A stretch of 64,000 bases of DNA from Adiantum capillus-veneris (GCA_014529385.2 CM043944.1:82565884-82629883), one strand, 5' to 3'; shown: positions 1-10,612, numbered from the stretch's first letter. A program made the numbers and translations. Notes: generated from the sequence alone by a model not told the origin.

Positions 1-2
1 CT

Positions 3-195
3 ACTAGATACGGATCACACTTATTGGCACTAGGATCAGCACACCACCTCCTGATCTACAGCGGGATGTCCCGTTGGCCAATGTCAGGTGGATACACTTG
101 CTTCCAGAAGGGAGGCAAAACAGGACAGAGAGGCAGGAAAGGCCAGAGCACAATGGACTACATCTTAGGCTCCACAGGCGCCATGGATATTGTAT
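3..195 (+). pseudogene. LINE A endonuclease, C-terminal part before the MITE
   Basis: Frame 3 is open from the left edge and contains the late endonuclease motif DYILGS. Its continuation is found only after the MITE at 653. If the 449-bp insert and one 8-bp duplication are skipped, the frame runs on into the GADHTYLSLSL segment, which corresponds to the SDH active-site strand of LINE endonucleases, with Ala replacing Ser. This endonuclease normally nicks target DNA for target-primed reverse transcription. The MITE splits the domain, and the N-terminal catalytic part lies outside the window. Confidence 0.8.
188..195. repeat. 8-bp target site duplication, left copy
   Basis: TATTGTAT directly precedes the MITE and recurs directly after it at 645-652. 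An exact 8-bp duplication is the hAT superfamily signature. Confidence 0.88.
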
Positions 196-644
196 CATAG
201 TTACACGGAACAGGAACGGGGAACGGGAACGGAGGCCTCCGGAACGGGGGGGGCGCCTCGAAACAACGGAACGGGAACGGGGGCCAAAACAATAAACCTA
301 AAATATGCCATGGGGGGGGGGCTGTTTTTGACTCTTGAGAGCTTGAGGCTTGAGGGAGAAGGTTTGGATTATCTAGGAGAGGATGGGAAGGATACTCACC
401 TTCCCTCCCAAAAACATTGCTCAATTGTCTTTTTTTCTTCAAAAAAGGATTAATTTTTTCAACTTTTAACAATCTGCCGTTCCGGATCCACGTTCTGCGT
501 TCCGCGACCCGTTCCGCGACCCGTTCCGGTTTTGCCTGGGGACGGAACGGCGTTCCGTCCCCGTTTCCGTTTCGAGGGAGCCCGAGCCTTGGGAATGCGT
601 TCCGGGAACCGGAGGCCCCGTTCCGCCCGTTCCCTGTTACTATG
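196..644. mobile_element. Non-autonomous hAT-type MITE (449 bp)
   Basis: The element starts CATAGTTACA and ends TGTTACTATG, inverted repeats with one mismatch in ten. It is flanked by exact TATTGTAT duplications. Both subterminal regions (about 205-290 and 478-635) are built of GGAACGG or its complement in opposite orientation, giving long imperfect terminal inverted repeats. The middle (about 290-475) is unique, with G10 and T-rich tracts, and has no credible coding capacity. The termini match the end of the hAT element at 13864, so transposase in trans from that family is inferred. Confidence 0.88.
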
Positions 645-652
645 TATTGTAT
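645..652. repeat. 8-bp target site duplication, right copy
   Basis: Exact repeat of 188-195 at the other side of the MITE. Removing the MITE and one copy restores the LINE reading frame. Confidence 0.88.
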
Positions 653-1570
653 GCTCCTTTACCATACCATCACGGCCCATCGGCGCGGATCATACATATC
701 TCAGCCTCTCTCTCAGGACCAGTTTACCGTCACCACCTCCCCAATCTCCCATGCAGCATACGACTATACACTTCAGTGAGGAGCTTGCCGAGATTTACAG
801 ATACCATGTGTACGCAAGGATCGGCCAGCTAGACCCTAACGCCCCACTCTCCACACTCACCTTTGAGCTCACCTCCATACTCCACTCAGCAACGCTCGAG
901 AGCTTTCCCTCGACCATGCACTCCAGCGACACATCACGATCTGGGACGATGCCCCAGAATAGATGGTATGATGATGAGTGCAGACAACTATATCAGAGGG
1001 TTAGGGCACAGCATATTACTCGACAGATATCTGAGAGACAGATGCACCGACAAATGGGTACTCTTACTAGACGTAAGAGGAGAGCCTTTGAGGAGACAGT
1101 GGTGGGATGTGTACCATACACTTTAGAATCGAGAGGCAACGATCTCTTGGAGAGATATGAGACAGCGGACCCCACCCACGCCTATAGAGGACCCAGGGGT
1201 ATGGCATGCATATGCAGAGACACTCTATCAGGTGCCAGCTCAGCCCCCCCTTCCACACCCGGTGGCTCCCCGACCTACAGCTCCCACTCTCTTTACCATA
1301 GACATGGTGAGACGAGGCATTCAAATTCTGCAACACCGCCGAGCCGCGGACCACTCCGAACTTCAAGGTGAGCATTTTATATACGCTACACACACTTTGG
1401 CTCCATTGATTGCACACCTGTTCAACAGGGCATTGGCAGAGGCATTTCCAGAGAGCTGGACTATGCATACTATTGTGCTTTTACATAAGGCTGGAGACCG
1501 CATGGATCCAACCAACTACACGACTATCATTATTGGTCATATGATGGCCAAGATTTATGGAGCAGTTTAG
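653..1570 (+). pseudogene. LINE A endonuclease end, linker and start of RT
   Basis: The frame from 653 starts with the last endonuclease strand and continues through RWYDDECRQL, a conserved linker between endonuclease and RT. A frameshift near 1150-1190 moves the coding frame to the segment ending at 1570. That segment holds the first RT blocks: LAPLIAHLFNRAL, then SWTMHTIVLLHKAGDRMDP and NYTTIIIGHMMAKIYG. These are the fingers region of a LINE reverse transcriptase. The frame stops at 1570 just after the block, and the protein continues in another frame. Confidence 0.8.
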
Positions 1571-2443
1571 AGTCAGAGTTGAGCAGATATGCAGAAACCG
1601 AGGGCTACGCGCCTCCGGACAAGCAGGCTTCAGACGCACATTCTCTATTGTGGACCACATCTTCACTCTCAGATGCCTGATAGAGCAGCCACAAAGCCGA
1701 GGGAGACGCCTCTACTGTTGCTTTGTGGACTTCCGCAAAGCCTTTGACACAGTCCCCAAAGAGAGACTACTACAGCGACTCAATCTCTTGGGATACCCCC
1801 GGACATGATATGGGCCATATATGCTTTGTATGATAGAGTGTCAGGCACGGTCAGATGCCCAGGAGGACTATCAGATAGCATCACTAGCACCATCGGGGTT
1901 ACACAGGGGTGTCCACTCTCCCCTACTCTATTTGGTTTGTACATAGATGAGATGGAGGCCTACATCCGACAGAGAGGAGGAGCAAGCGCCGACCTATCAG
2001 GCACTCAGGTACATATTATGCTATATGCTGATGAAATTATTTTACTCACAGAGTCACAAGAGAATCTCCAACTCCACATACAGGCTCCATACTTATTTCG
2101 TACACAGAGAGGAGTGACAGTGAACCTTGGCAAGACCAAGGTTTTGATATTCCACACATCAGGCATTGTTCGGAGGAGATCAGTTTTTCCTTTTGAGGGC
2201 AGCCAGATTGAGGTAGTAGAGTCATATGTATACTTGGGCATCACCTTTACAACCAGGACTGGCCGCTTCTCTATGGCACAAGTAGCCCGAGATCGCACGA
2301 GACGAGCGTATGCAGCTCTAGCCATACTTGAGAGGGGATGTCATCAGACACATTTCCAGGAGCCCCGCACGAAGAGCTGGCTATTTGACACTTTGGTGAC
2401 ACCAGCTCTTCTATACGCTGCCCCAATGTGGACCCCAGGATAA
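1557..2443 (+). pseudogene. LINE A reverse transcriptase core
   Basis: Two overlapping frames (1557-1808 and 1805-2443) carry the RT palm: GQAGFRRTFSIVDHIFTLR, then FVDFRKAFDTVP (motif A), GVTQGCPLSPTLFGLYIDE (motif B) and LYADEI (motif C). Motif C normally reads YADD; the second catalytic Asp is Glu here, which would weaken or abolish activity. The later VYLGITFT block is the usual post-catalytic motif. A frameshift at about 1805 separates motif A from motif B. Confidence 0.85.
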
Positions 2444-3640
2444 TCAGAGCAGGCTTGGAGCAGACTCGAGAGGCCACAGATATTGCTGCTTGCCCGGATG
2501 ATCCGGAGCAAGCCATCAGCCCCACATGATATTGTGAGAGCAGAGTTCGGTGCCCCTCCATGGTAGTGGAGGCGCTATTTCAGACAGTGGGATACCTCCA
2601 CAGGCTGCGAGACATGAGGGGAGATGGACTACCTCGCCTTGCTCTTGAGGCCTCCCGCGGGCTAGCAGACTCTGGGGATGAGAGATCATGATACGCGAGT
2701 GTGACTAGATGGCTTCAGACATACGGCTACTCTATGGACAGATTGCCTCTCTCACAGTATGATCCAGATGCACCACGCCAGGCCCTCTCACACACTAAGA
2801 GGAACACAGTTGTCAGATATGAGCTCATACAGAGGCATGTAGAGCAGACTTGGCTCACACCTTCGTGGCCATTGGCCATGAAGATGGCATATTATAGAGA
2901 TCATTTCCTTATGCTCACAGAGGACAGGTTCATACAGAGGCCCCACTACATTGATATATATCTACCACATGGCATGAGGGTAGCCATCGGACAGCTCAGA
3001 GTATCATCCCACCAGCTTGAGATTGAGAGCGGCAGAGCAGCACGGGTCCCACGCGAGGCCAGGATATGCAAATTATGCAGGCAGGAGGTAGAGTGTGAGA
3101 GCCACTTCTTATGCAGATGCCCTCACTATGCGGAGATCAGATCACGGTACCCCACTCTATTTGACAAGCCATTACAGACAATGATGACATCATTAGATTA
3201 GAGACTACTTGGGAGACTCTTGGTGGAGATGCACCAGCATAGAGAGGGAGCCCTCCAGACGGGGGAAGGTGGAGGATCGGACAGGCAGACACAGCTTATA
3301 GACTACTTCCATGCTAGAGTACCCATGCAACCAAAGCCATCCACACATCAGGGGATGACTTTGATACGAGCTGAGGAGGCCAGAGCTAGGCGACGACCAC
3401 GACTACCAGGATATCGCTCCAGGGCCTCTCAGAGACACAGACGAGAGGTCCATGCCATCAGGGATCGACATACAGCATATATTCAGAGGAGGGCAGAGCA
3501 GACACTAGACATGGCAAGCATAGCCAGAGTCCTCACATCAGGCTCACGGATGTACCAGACACTACACCCTGCAGCTCCATCACTACTGGATGGAGCTGAT
3601 GTACCACACCACCCCCCTCCCTCCTCCCCTCACTCTCACT
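2444..3640 (+). pseudogene. LINE A C-terminal region with Cys/His motif
   Basis: After stops near 2443 and 2690, a long frame (2701-3201) carries CKLCRQEVECESHFLCRC, the C-x2-C-x7-H-x4-C type motif found near the end of many LINE ORF2 proteins. A stop at 3199-3201 and a shift lead to an Arg-rich tail (3220-3640) with no recognised domain. It is the terminal part of the LINE protein, probably involved in RNA or DNA binding. The order and spacing after the RT support one degraded ORF. Confidence 0.72.
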
Positions 3641-3654
3641 ACACACATACATGC

Positions 3655-3805
3655 CTCTTTATGTACACCGGATGTTTTGTTATTACCTGGTCACCCCCAC
3701 ATCTGCACACCGGATGCTTTGTTATTACCCGATCACTTACCACACTACACTTTGTACATCGGATGCTATTATTACCCGGTCATTTTGCACATACCAGATA
3801 TCCAG
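3655..3805. repeat. Degenerate ~48-bp tandem repeat in LINE A 3' region
   Basis: About three and a half units share the core ACACCGGATGCTTTGTTATT followed by ACCCGGTCAC. The last unit is diverged. Nothing coding is convincing here, although frames stay open through the repeat. Confidence 0.7.
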
Positions 3806-3818
3806 AGGATATTCACAT

Positions 3819-3993
3819 TTTTGTACATGGATCTGTCTCATAGGCCAATTTTCTTTGGCCTTTTGAAGAAAGTTTGTTGAGACATCCCATGCAACTACAG
3901 CCACAGGGATCATTTGCTAAGACATCCCATGCAGCTACAGCCACAGGGATCATTTTGTACATGGATTTGTCTCATAGGCCAGTTTTCTTTGGC
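3819..3993. repeat. A-B-B-A repeat block at the LINE A 3' end
   Basis: A roughly 42-bp segment (TACATGGATCTGTCTCATAG and following) occurs at 3819-3860 and again at 3951-3993. Between them lie two copies of a 38-bp unit beginning GACATCCCATGCA, at about 3880 and 3918. The block ends exactly where copia LTR sequence begins, so it is probably the LINE 3' end. Confidence 0.75.
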
Positions 3994-4152
3994 CTCACTT
4001 ACTTATCCCCTTGAAGAACTTACGTGCTCTCTCTGTCCTTCTTTCGATCTGCTAGCACCCTCCTTCTTGCTGGTCTTCGCCACCACTCCCTGCACACACC
4101 CCGCACAGTCTCACGTGCTCTTTCACTTGCACACACCGCAGCACGCTCATCA
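3994..4152 (+). repeat. Copia A 5' LTR, truncated
   Basis: Matches the distal half of the LTR copies at 10613, 12331 and 12707, and ends CTCATCA immediately before a primer binding site. The proximal half is missing at the LINE junction. Confidence 0.85.
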
Positions 4153-4154
4153 AC

Positions 4155-4166
4155 TGGTATCAGAGC
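4155..4166 (+). promoter_or_regulatory. Copia A primer binding site
   Basis: TGGTATCAGAGC lies two bases after the LTR end and is complementary to the 3' end of initiator-Met tRNA, the usual plant copia primer. Confidence 0.88.
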
Positions 4167-4910
4167 CCGATTAGGGTTTGCCCCAAACCTGCAAACACTG
4201 AATTTCAGCCAAGAAGGTCAACTTTCACGCGAGATTTTGCAATTTCGTCGCCAAAAGACTTGTCCCCAGACACTAGAGAGCTCCCGGCAACCAAAAATGA
4301 CCTAAAACGGGCTGAAAGTAGGTCAAAAACAGGAAATTACAGGTTATGACAACAAAATACAGGTTTTGCAAATGATGCATTAAGGTGTGGGAATACTTTT
4401 GCTAAGTCCCAGATACTCGAAAACCATGAAATTGCTGAAAAACAAGACCTAAAACAGGTCTTTTAAGCAAATTTCAGATTTACGCAGGTTTTTTGCAAGT
4501 GTTTTTATGGTGCGATTACATTGGGGAAAGTGCAAATTGATACAATCTACGCACATTTGACAAATTTTGTCGATGTATGACTATTTATGGCTCAATTTCA
4601 TGCAATTTTGATGCTACAAATTGGGGCTTTTGTGCTTACATGCTTCTAAATGCTGTGTATTAGCCTTCTATATGTCTTCTGAGGCTAAAAACAACTAAAT
4701 TTGTTGTTTTCGAGTACAAATTCGCTCGCTGAAATTTCCTGCGCATAAATTTCAGAAATTGAATTTTGTGCCCAAATCGTCCTATTTTGCCCCAAATTGC
4801 TCTTGTGACCATTTGGAGCTGTAGTGCACATCTCTGTGAGGCTATACTCCAATTTTTGCGCATTTTGCCCAAAAATTCACCGTATTATCCCTCTTATTTC
4901 GTGCAACTAT
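4167..4910 (+). other. Copia A untranslated leader
   Basis: No coding frame is supported. The sequence lies between the primer binding site and the gag start codon at 4911 and is A/T-rich. Confidence 0.65.
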
Positions 4911-6067
4911 GGCCTCATCTACTTCGGATGTGAAGAACCTCTTCGAGATTAGGAGGTTCGATGATAAGGTTTTGATCTTTAGAAAGACAGGATTCAGGGA
5001 ATCCTATTTCTTAAGGATTGCGAAGGGATACTTGAACAGGTGAAGCCACAGAATATGACAGATGAAGCATGGATTAGCATGAACCGGAAAGCCGTTACAT
5101 ACATTAAAATGGCCATGACAGATGAGACCGTCATTAATGTGAAAGGTCTCACGATTCTTTTGATATGTGGGAGAAGTTAAAGGGAATGTATGAAAATACA
5201 ACACCTGTCAACCAGGTGCACTTGATACAAAAACTTGTTGCCATGCAACTAGATGAGTCCAAGAGCACGGCAGAGCACTTGTCATTGTTCGCAGGTACTT
5301 TGTCACAGTTACAGGATTCTGGCTTGCCCCCTTTTGATGATAAGCTGAAAGCTATCTTCTTGCTTATGACCTTACCTGAGTCATGGGAAACTTTGGTGGT
5401 TTCGTTGTCCAATAATCCCAATTTGACCTTTGATGGTGTTAGGGGTTCTATCTTGAATGAAGAAATCAAGAGGAAAGCAAGTGGAGAGGGAGGCAGCTCT
5501 GCCAACATGATTAGAGGCAGGACAGAAAAGAAGAATGCTTATGCACAAAGGAGTAAGAGTAAAGAAAGGGGAAATGCAAGCAAAGGCAAGGGTGATGTGG
5601 CTTGCTATCAATGTGGCAGGAAAGGTCACAAGAAACCCAATTGCAGGTACTATAAAGCTGAGTTAGAAAGGAAAAAGAATAGTGGAGACAAAAAGAAAGA
5701 GAAGAAGGAAGTCAAGGCAGATGCACAGGATAGCTCAAAGGACAAAGAGAAGGCCAATGTGGCTTCTAGTGTCGTGATTGAGGAGCTGTCAGATGTAGAG
5801 GACATCTTGTGTGCCACTTTGTCAGATGATGATGCTTACGACTTTGATGCCTCTCTAAATGTTCATTCACAGGACATGCAGATCACCAAGAATGATCTTA
5901 TTGATGCTTTGTTAACTGTCAATGATGCATTGTCCCAGACTTGGATTGTTGATTCCGGTGCTTCATTTCATGTGACTCCTATCAAGGAGTGTTTCTCCAC
6001 TTTTCATGCGGGCAAGCGTGGCCATGTATACCTTGGAAACAATCATGCATGTTCCATTGAGGGTATT
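4911..6067 (+). pseudogene. Copia A gag and protease (5' part)
   Basis: Gag starts at ATG 4911 (MASSTSDVKNLFE). It is frameshifted near 4965 and again near 5150, then runs in one frame from 5165. The Gag zinc knuckle CYQCGRKGHKKPNC (about 5602-5643) packages RNA. A Lys-rich segment follows, then the retropepsin motif WIVDSGASFH (about 5941), which processes the polyprotein. The frame is cut at 6067 by the inserted solo LTR and resumes at 7548. Confidence 0.9.
6063..6067. repeat. Target duplication GTATT, left of the insert
   Basis: GTATT recurs at 7543-7547. Extended by one base, the pair is GTATTA/GTATTG next to TG and CA termini. Confidence 0.65.
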
Positions 6068-7542
6068 ATGAAACCGGCCCGTAGGGCGGTAGGCGTTGGC
6101 TTTCACCCGAAATTCTTTACTTTATACACACACGGAGCACTTTGCAAAGGAGACCTGTAACGGGAGTTAACACTTAAACACACACACGGCTCGGAAGCTA
6201 GAATGCTCCGAGCAGATGCCGACAACCTGTAGGCCCCAAAATTGGGGCCCCTTTCGGTATTTCTTTATTCTTTAGGAGGGTAAATTACAAGGTAAGGTCC
6301 TGGGAATCTTCACGTGTATCCACCTAGATACCATTTGATTTGGCCAAATTTCGGCAACATAACAACCCCAAAACTTGAGCGAAACCAATTCCCCTGCTAG
6401 AACTCGCTTGCACTGTCGTATACCCTCTGATTCCTGTCCAAAAACAGTAAATTCAGCACGCTGTATTTACTGGTTTTTGCCCTGTTTTCAACCCCAAACA
6501 GTCCCCTAACTGTCCTTTGCCAGTGGGGCACGATTCCCAATGATCCTGGCGTCCGTATGGCTGAAAAACAGTGAATTTACAGCGCATACACAGCGCTGAT
6601 TTTGCACCTGTACGGTGAGGTTATGACCCTAACCAGTGCCTGCTTTGGAGCAGCAGTTAGCTACCCCTGTTCCTGCTCAAGGAGGCTCTTGCCTCAGCAC
6701 AAAAGCATGAACCCACACAACTGTACATCAGTCAAATGAGGAGCCCTCTTGTGGGGCATCACATAACTGCATGTAGGGGAGAGAGAGAGCAGTGTGTAGT
6801 GTGCAGGGCATCACTCCTAGCACCACACTGTACATGAAAGGGAAAGGAAGCACTCCATAGCTCTTAACCTGTGACAAATGAAAAAGGAGGCTCATCCCAG
6901 CTTAAAAATCAGCGCCCATTTTTCTGCAAGAGGAAAGTTCACGAAAATGTGACACTTGGCGCATTTTCAAGCATTTCCCCGTTTCGGGTTCGTCGCTTAA
7001 AAATATCCCAACCGACGCGTCAGTTGACTTCGCGGCAGAGATATAAAATGTTCCCCTAGTCATACCGGAGGTAATGACGCGAACACATTTCACGGCCCAA
7101 AATAGCAATTCCCTAAATTTTAGGAGATGCTTCCGTTGAGCTCCCACTGGTCTTCTGACCATCTATCCTCATTGGGACCGCATCCAAAAATGCAATGTGG
7201 CCCAACTGTTGGATACTTTTTGTTGGTAGTCCCACCTTGACTTTACGCCTTAATTGAGTTCACTTCCTAGTATCCACCAACTTGCTAAGTGCGACGGGGG
7301 ACCTATATGATCTTGCTCTGAGCCTAGACATCCTCTTACCATACGAATTCCAGTGCCGACCACTTCCAGTCTGCGGGTGAATCTACCGTTCACATTGGCT
7401 ATACAATGTCCGACCGTTTGCTATTTCAAAAAGAGGGTCTCAAAACAAATAAAATAAACCCCATTGGAAAGAAACCAACAACCAAGGTTAGCAGTTGCCA
7501 CATCTCTGTGACATGGTTAATAACTGCCACGTCCTCGTGACA
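6068..7542 (-). mobile_element. Probable solo LTR inserted in copia A
   Basis: The 1475-bp interval interrupts the protease-integrase frame; deleting it with one GTATT restores the frame exactly. It has no significant coding content and no internal LTR pair. Read on the minus strand it begins TGTCACGAGGACGTGGCA, resembling the gypsy LTR start TGTCACAAACT...GACGTGGC at 19289 and 21854, and it ends in CA. This points to a gypsy-type solo LTR. Inside are an 18-bp palindrome (6231-6248) and a hairpin at about 6443-6480. A different insertion class cannot be excluded. Confidence 0.6.
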
Positions 7543-7547
7543 GTATT
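7543..7547. repeat. Target duplication GTATT, right of the insert
   Basis: Second copy of 6063-6067; the copia frame resumes with the next codon at 7548. Confidence 0.65.
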
Positions 7548-8658
7548 GGCACTATGCATCTCTCCATAGATGGCACAAATGAGCTTGTCTTGCATGATGT
7601 TCGATATGTGCCGGGAATCAAGAAGAGTCTGCTTTCTGTTGGTCATATGGATATGCATGGTTACAGCATCTTGTTTGAGAGAGGGTCATGGAAAATGACT
7701 AAAGGCTCAAGGCTGATTGTAAAGGGCACAAAGAAAGGGACACTTTACTGCATGCATGGAAAGGCCGTGTTGGGCAAGTTTATTGCATTGGCTGAAATTA
7801 ACTCTCACATGGAGTTGTGGCACAAGAGACTTGGCCATATGAGCCAAAAGGGCCTTTCTAAGCTTTGTACTTTGAACAAGCTTGATGCTAAAGGCACAAA
7901 GCTCGACTTTTGTAATGAATGTCAATATGGCAAGCAAGTAAAGCGTCCTTATTACTCTGGTGTCTCTCGTAAATCTTGTGTGCGTGATCTTGTACATTCC
8001 GATGTATGTAGCATGCCTACTAAGTCTATGGGTGGTGCATGTTATTTTGTCTCCTTTGTTGATGATCATTCTAGGAAAATTTGGGTTTATTTGCTTAAGT
8101 CTAAGATGAAGCCTGTGCCGCATTTAAGAGATTTCATGCATTTGTGACCACCCAAACAGGTAGAAAGCTAAAATGCTTGCGTACAGACAATGGGGGGGAG
8201 TACACAAGTGCTGAATTTAACAAGTTTTGTGAAAATTTGGGCATTAAGAGAGAGCTTATTGTGCCATACAACCCCTCTTCTAATGGTGTAGCTGAAAGAT
8301 TCAATAGGACACTTTGTGAGAGGGTGAGATGCATGTTGTCCACAACTAATCTCTCTCATGGAAGCTTTGAAAACTGCAGTGCATATATGCAATCGATCCC
8401 CTCACATGTCGTTGAAAGGTGACATCCCTGAAGAGGTTTGGTCTGGCTGCTTCATATGATCACTTACGCATTTTTGGTTGCGAGGCTTTTGTGCATGTTA
8501 GACCTGAGTTGAGGAGTAAACTAGGTGCCAAGTCCATTAAAGGCCTCTTCATGGGATATGGTGAAGAAGGCGAAATGGGTTACAGGATTTGGTTACCTCA
8601 ACTCAAAAGGGTTATACGCAGCCGGGATGTTGTTTTTAATGAGGCAATGCTGCCTTAA
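7548..8658 (+). pseudogene. Copia A protease end and integrase
   Basis: The first frame (to 8147) has the zinc-binding HKRLGHMSQKG and CNECQYGK, then the core start VHSDVCSMPTKSMGG. A frameshift near 8110-8145 leads to RTDNGGEYTS and PYNPSSNGVAERFNRTL, the D-D-E core with its Asp and Glu. A second shift near 8400 leads to LRIFGCEAFVHV and SRDVVFNEAML, the integrase C-terminal end. The integrase would insert element DNA into the nucleus's chromosomes; two frameshifts rule out a working enzyme. Confidence 0.9.
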
Positions 8659-9915
8659 AACAATTGTGCTTCAAAGCATGACCATAAAAGGGTGAAATTT
8701 CAGCATGACTAGCCACCTGTTAGGCCTAATTTTGACCCTCATGATGCACCACAAATGGCTGAAAATGTAGATGATCCAGTGGTGTTTGAGCCAGATGATT
8801 TTGGACAATAAATTGAGGCTCCTGAAGGGCATTTGCAGCCAAGAAACAATGCTGAAAATGGTGCTGAAAATGATGTACAGCAGCCCATTGTTGATGATTT
8901 TGTAGTGCCACCTGATGTAAACCCATTGCCGAATAATGTGGATCATTGGGTGAGGCGGTCTACTCGTCAAAGACGGCCTGTGAGTCGATATGACCCCTCT
9001 TTGCATTACATTATGTTGACAGATGAGGGAGAGCCTCTTACGTATAAAGAGGCAAAGACACGTGAGCACAGCGACAAGTGGGAGCTTGCTATGCAGGAAG
9101 AGATTAAAGCTTTGCATGCTAATCATACTTGGGATTTGGTTGAATTGCCCAAAGGAAGGAAGGCTATTCCTAACAAATGGGTGTATAAAATCAAAACTGT
9201 TGATGCAAAACCCAAGTATAAGGCAAGGCTTGTGGCAAAGGGATATGTTCAAAACAAGGGCATAGACTTTCAGGAGGTGTTCTCTCCTGTTGTGAAGATG
9301 ACCACTTTGCGTGTATTGTTTGCCATTGTGGCTGCTCTTGATTTGGAAATGGACCGAATGGATGTACATACCGCTTTCTTGAATGGTGATGTGGAAGAAG
9401 AGCTTTACATGAAGCAACCCGAGGGTTTTGTTATCCCTGGCAAGGAACATTTGGTATGTATGCTCAATAGAAGCTTGTATGGGCTGAAACAATCATGTAG
9501 ACAGTGGTATAAGAAGTTTGATCGCTTCATGCTTAAACATGGTTACAAAAGAAGCCATGCAGACCATTGTTTGTATACCAAACGTGATGAGGATGGCAGC
9601 CCTATCATTCTTGTGCTCTATGTAGACGATATGTTGATAGCTGCAAAGAAAAGAAGCACTGTTGATGCTCTTAAAGGGAAGCTGAAATCTGCGTTTTCAA
9701 TGAAAAACCTTGGGGCAGCTGAACATATACTTGGAGTGCGTGTTACACGGCAAAGAGACAAGCGCCTATTGTATTTGTCGCAAGAAAGTACATTGAAAAG
9801 ATGCTGGACAGATTTAACATGGCTGAAGCAAAGCCTCTTCGTGTGCCATTACAGCCATATGTCAAAATCTCCAAGGATGATTGTCCCAAGTCAAAGGAAG
9901 AAGCCAATGACATGT
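8659..9915 (+). pseudogene. Copia A reverse transcriptase
   Basis: After a linker with two stops, a long frame (from about 8812) carries the RT: KARLVAKGYVQNKGIDF, MDVHTAFLNGDVEEELYM (motif A), RSLYGLKQSCRQWYKKFD and LVLYVDDMLIA (YVDD at 9619-9630). All catalytic Asp residues are present. A frameshift near 9785 moves the remainder into another frame, and a stop at 9915-9917 breaks it again. The RT copies genomic RNA to cDNA in cytoplasmic particles. Confidence 0.93.
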
Positions 9916-9917
9916 AA

Positions 9918-10577
9918 AGTGTGCCTTATGCTTCAGCTTGTGGTTCACTTATGTATGCTATGGTTGCTACTAGGCCAGACATAGCCCATGCAGTGGGAGT
10001 TGTGAGCCGATTTATGGCTAATCCAGGCAGGTTGCATTGGGATGCAGTGAAGTCCATTATGAGGTACTTGAAAGGGACTAAAAACAAATGCCTCTGCTAT
10101 GGTAAAGGACCAATGGAGTTGAAGGGATTTTGTGAATCTAACATGGCTGGTGATGTAGATACATGGAAATCCACAAGTGGCTATGTATTTACTCTTGCGG
10201 GAGGTGTTGTTCCATGGTGTTCTAGATTGCAAAAGATTGTTGCATTGTCTACGACAGAGGCTGAATATATTTCAACCACTGAGGCTTCCAAAGAAGCTAT
10301 TTGGTTAGCACGCCTATGCAGTGAGTTTGGTTTGCCTGCCAAGGCACCTATGCTTGGTTGTGATAGCCAGAGTGCCATATGTCTGGCAAAGAACGCCATG
10401 TTTCATGCACGCACAAAGCATATTAATGTGCGGTATCACTTCATACGAGAAGTGCTTGAGAATGGCCTTATTACATTGGTTAAGGTCCATAAATCACAAA
10501 ATCCAGTCGATGCTCTTACTAAGTGCTTACCCAAAGCACAACATCATCTATGCATAGAGATGGTGGGAGTCATGTAG
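9918..10577 (+). pseudogene. Copia A RNase H
   Basis: The frame covers SACGSLMYAMVATRPDIAHA, KGFCESNMAGD (catalytic D-D region), IVALSTTEAEYIS (catalytic E) and HARTKHINVRYHFIRE, the full set of copia RNase H motifs. It ends at 10577, just before the polypurine tract. This domain removes RNA from RNA-DNA hybrids. It is intact by itself but separated from the RT by upstream lesions. Confidence 0.92.
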
Positions 10578-10601
10578 CTTAAAGGCGCCATTTATGCCTT
10601 T

Positions 10602-10612
10602 AAGTGGGAGGT
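10602..10612 (+). promoter_or_regulatory. Copia A polypurine tract
   Basis: AAGTGGGAGGT directly precedes the LTR start TGTTGGGTTA and would prime plus-strand synthesis. Confidence 0.8.

Larger units (their letters stand above)
1..3993 (+). mobile_element. LINE A, non-LTR retrotransposon, 5' end outside window
   Basis: Consecutive frames encode, in the order expected for one LINE ORF2, the end of an AP-type endonuclease, a linker with RWYDDECRQL, a reverse transcriptase and a C-terminal Cys/His motif. No RNase H or integrase is seen. Several frameshifts and stops break the frame, so the copy is dead. The RT motif FVDFRKAFDTVP differs from the usual plant L1 form and resembles LINEs of non-seed plants; clade assignment is inference. 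The 3' end consists of short repeats and abuts a truncated copia LTR at about 3994. The element continues left of base 1. Confidence 0.88.

Noticed and set aside
417-779. Open frames across the MITE
   Set aside because: Low-complexity GGAACGG reading and a chance join to the LINE; the real LINE frame skips the MITE.
3590-3880. Three overlapping frames in the LINE 3' repeats
   Set aside because: Consequence of repeat periodicity without stops; no domain.
4155-4166. tRNA gene at TGGTATCAGAGC sites
   Set aside because: They are 12-nt primer binding sites beside LTRs, with no cloverleaf.
8671-9492. 273-codon minus-strand frame
   Set aside because: Antisense shadow of the copia A RT; a similar one lies over the duplicate at 10801-11208.
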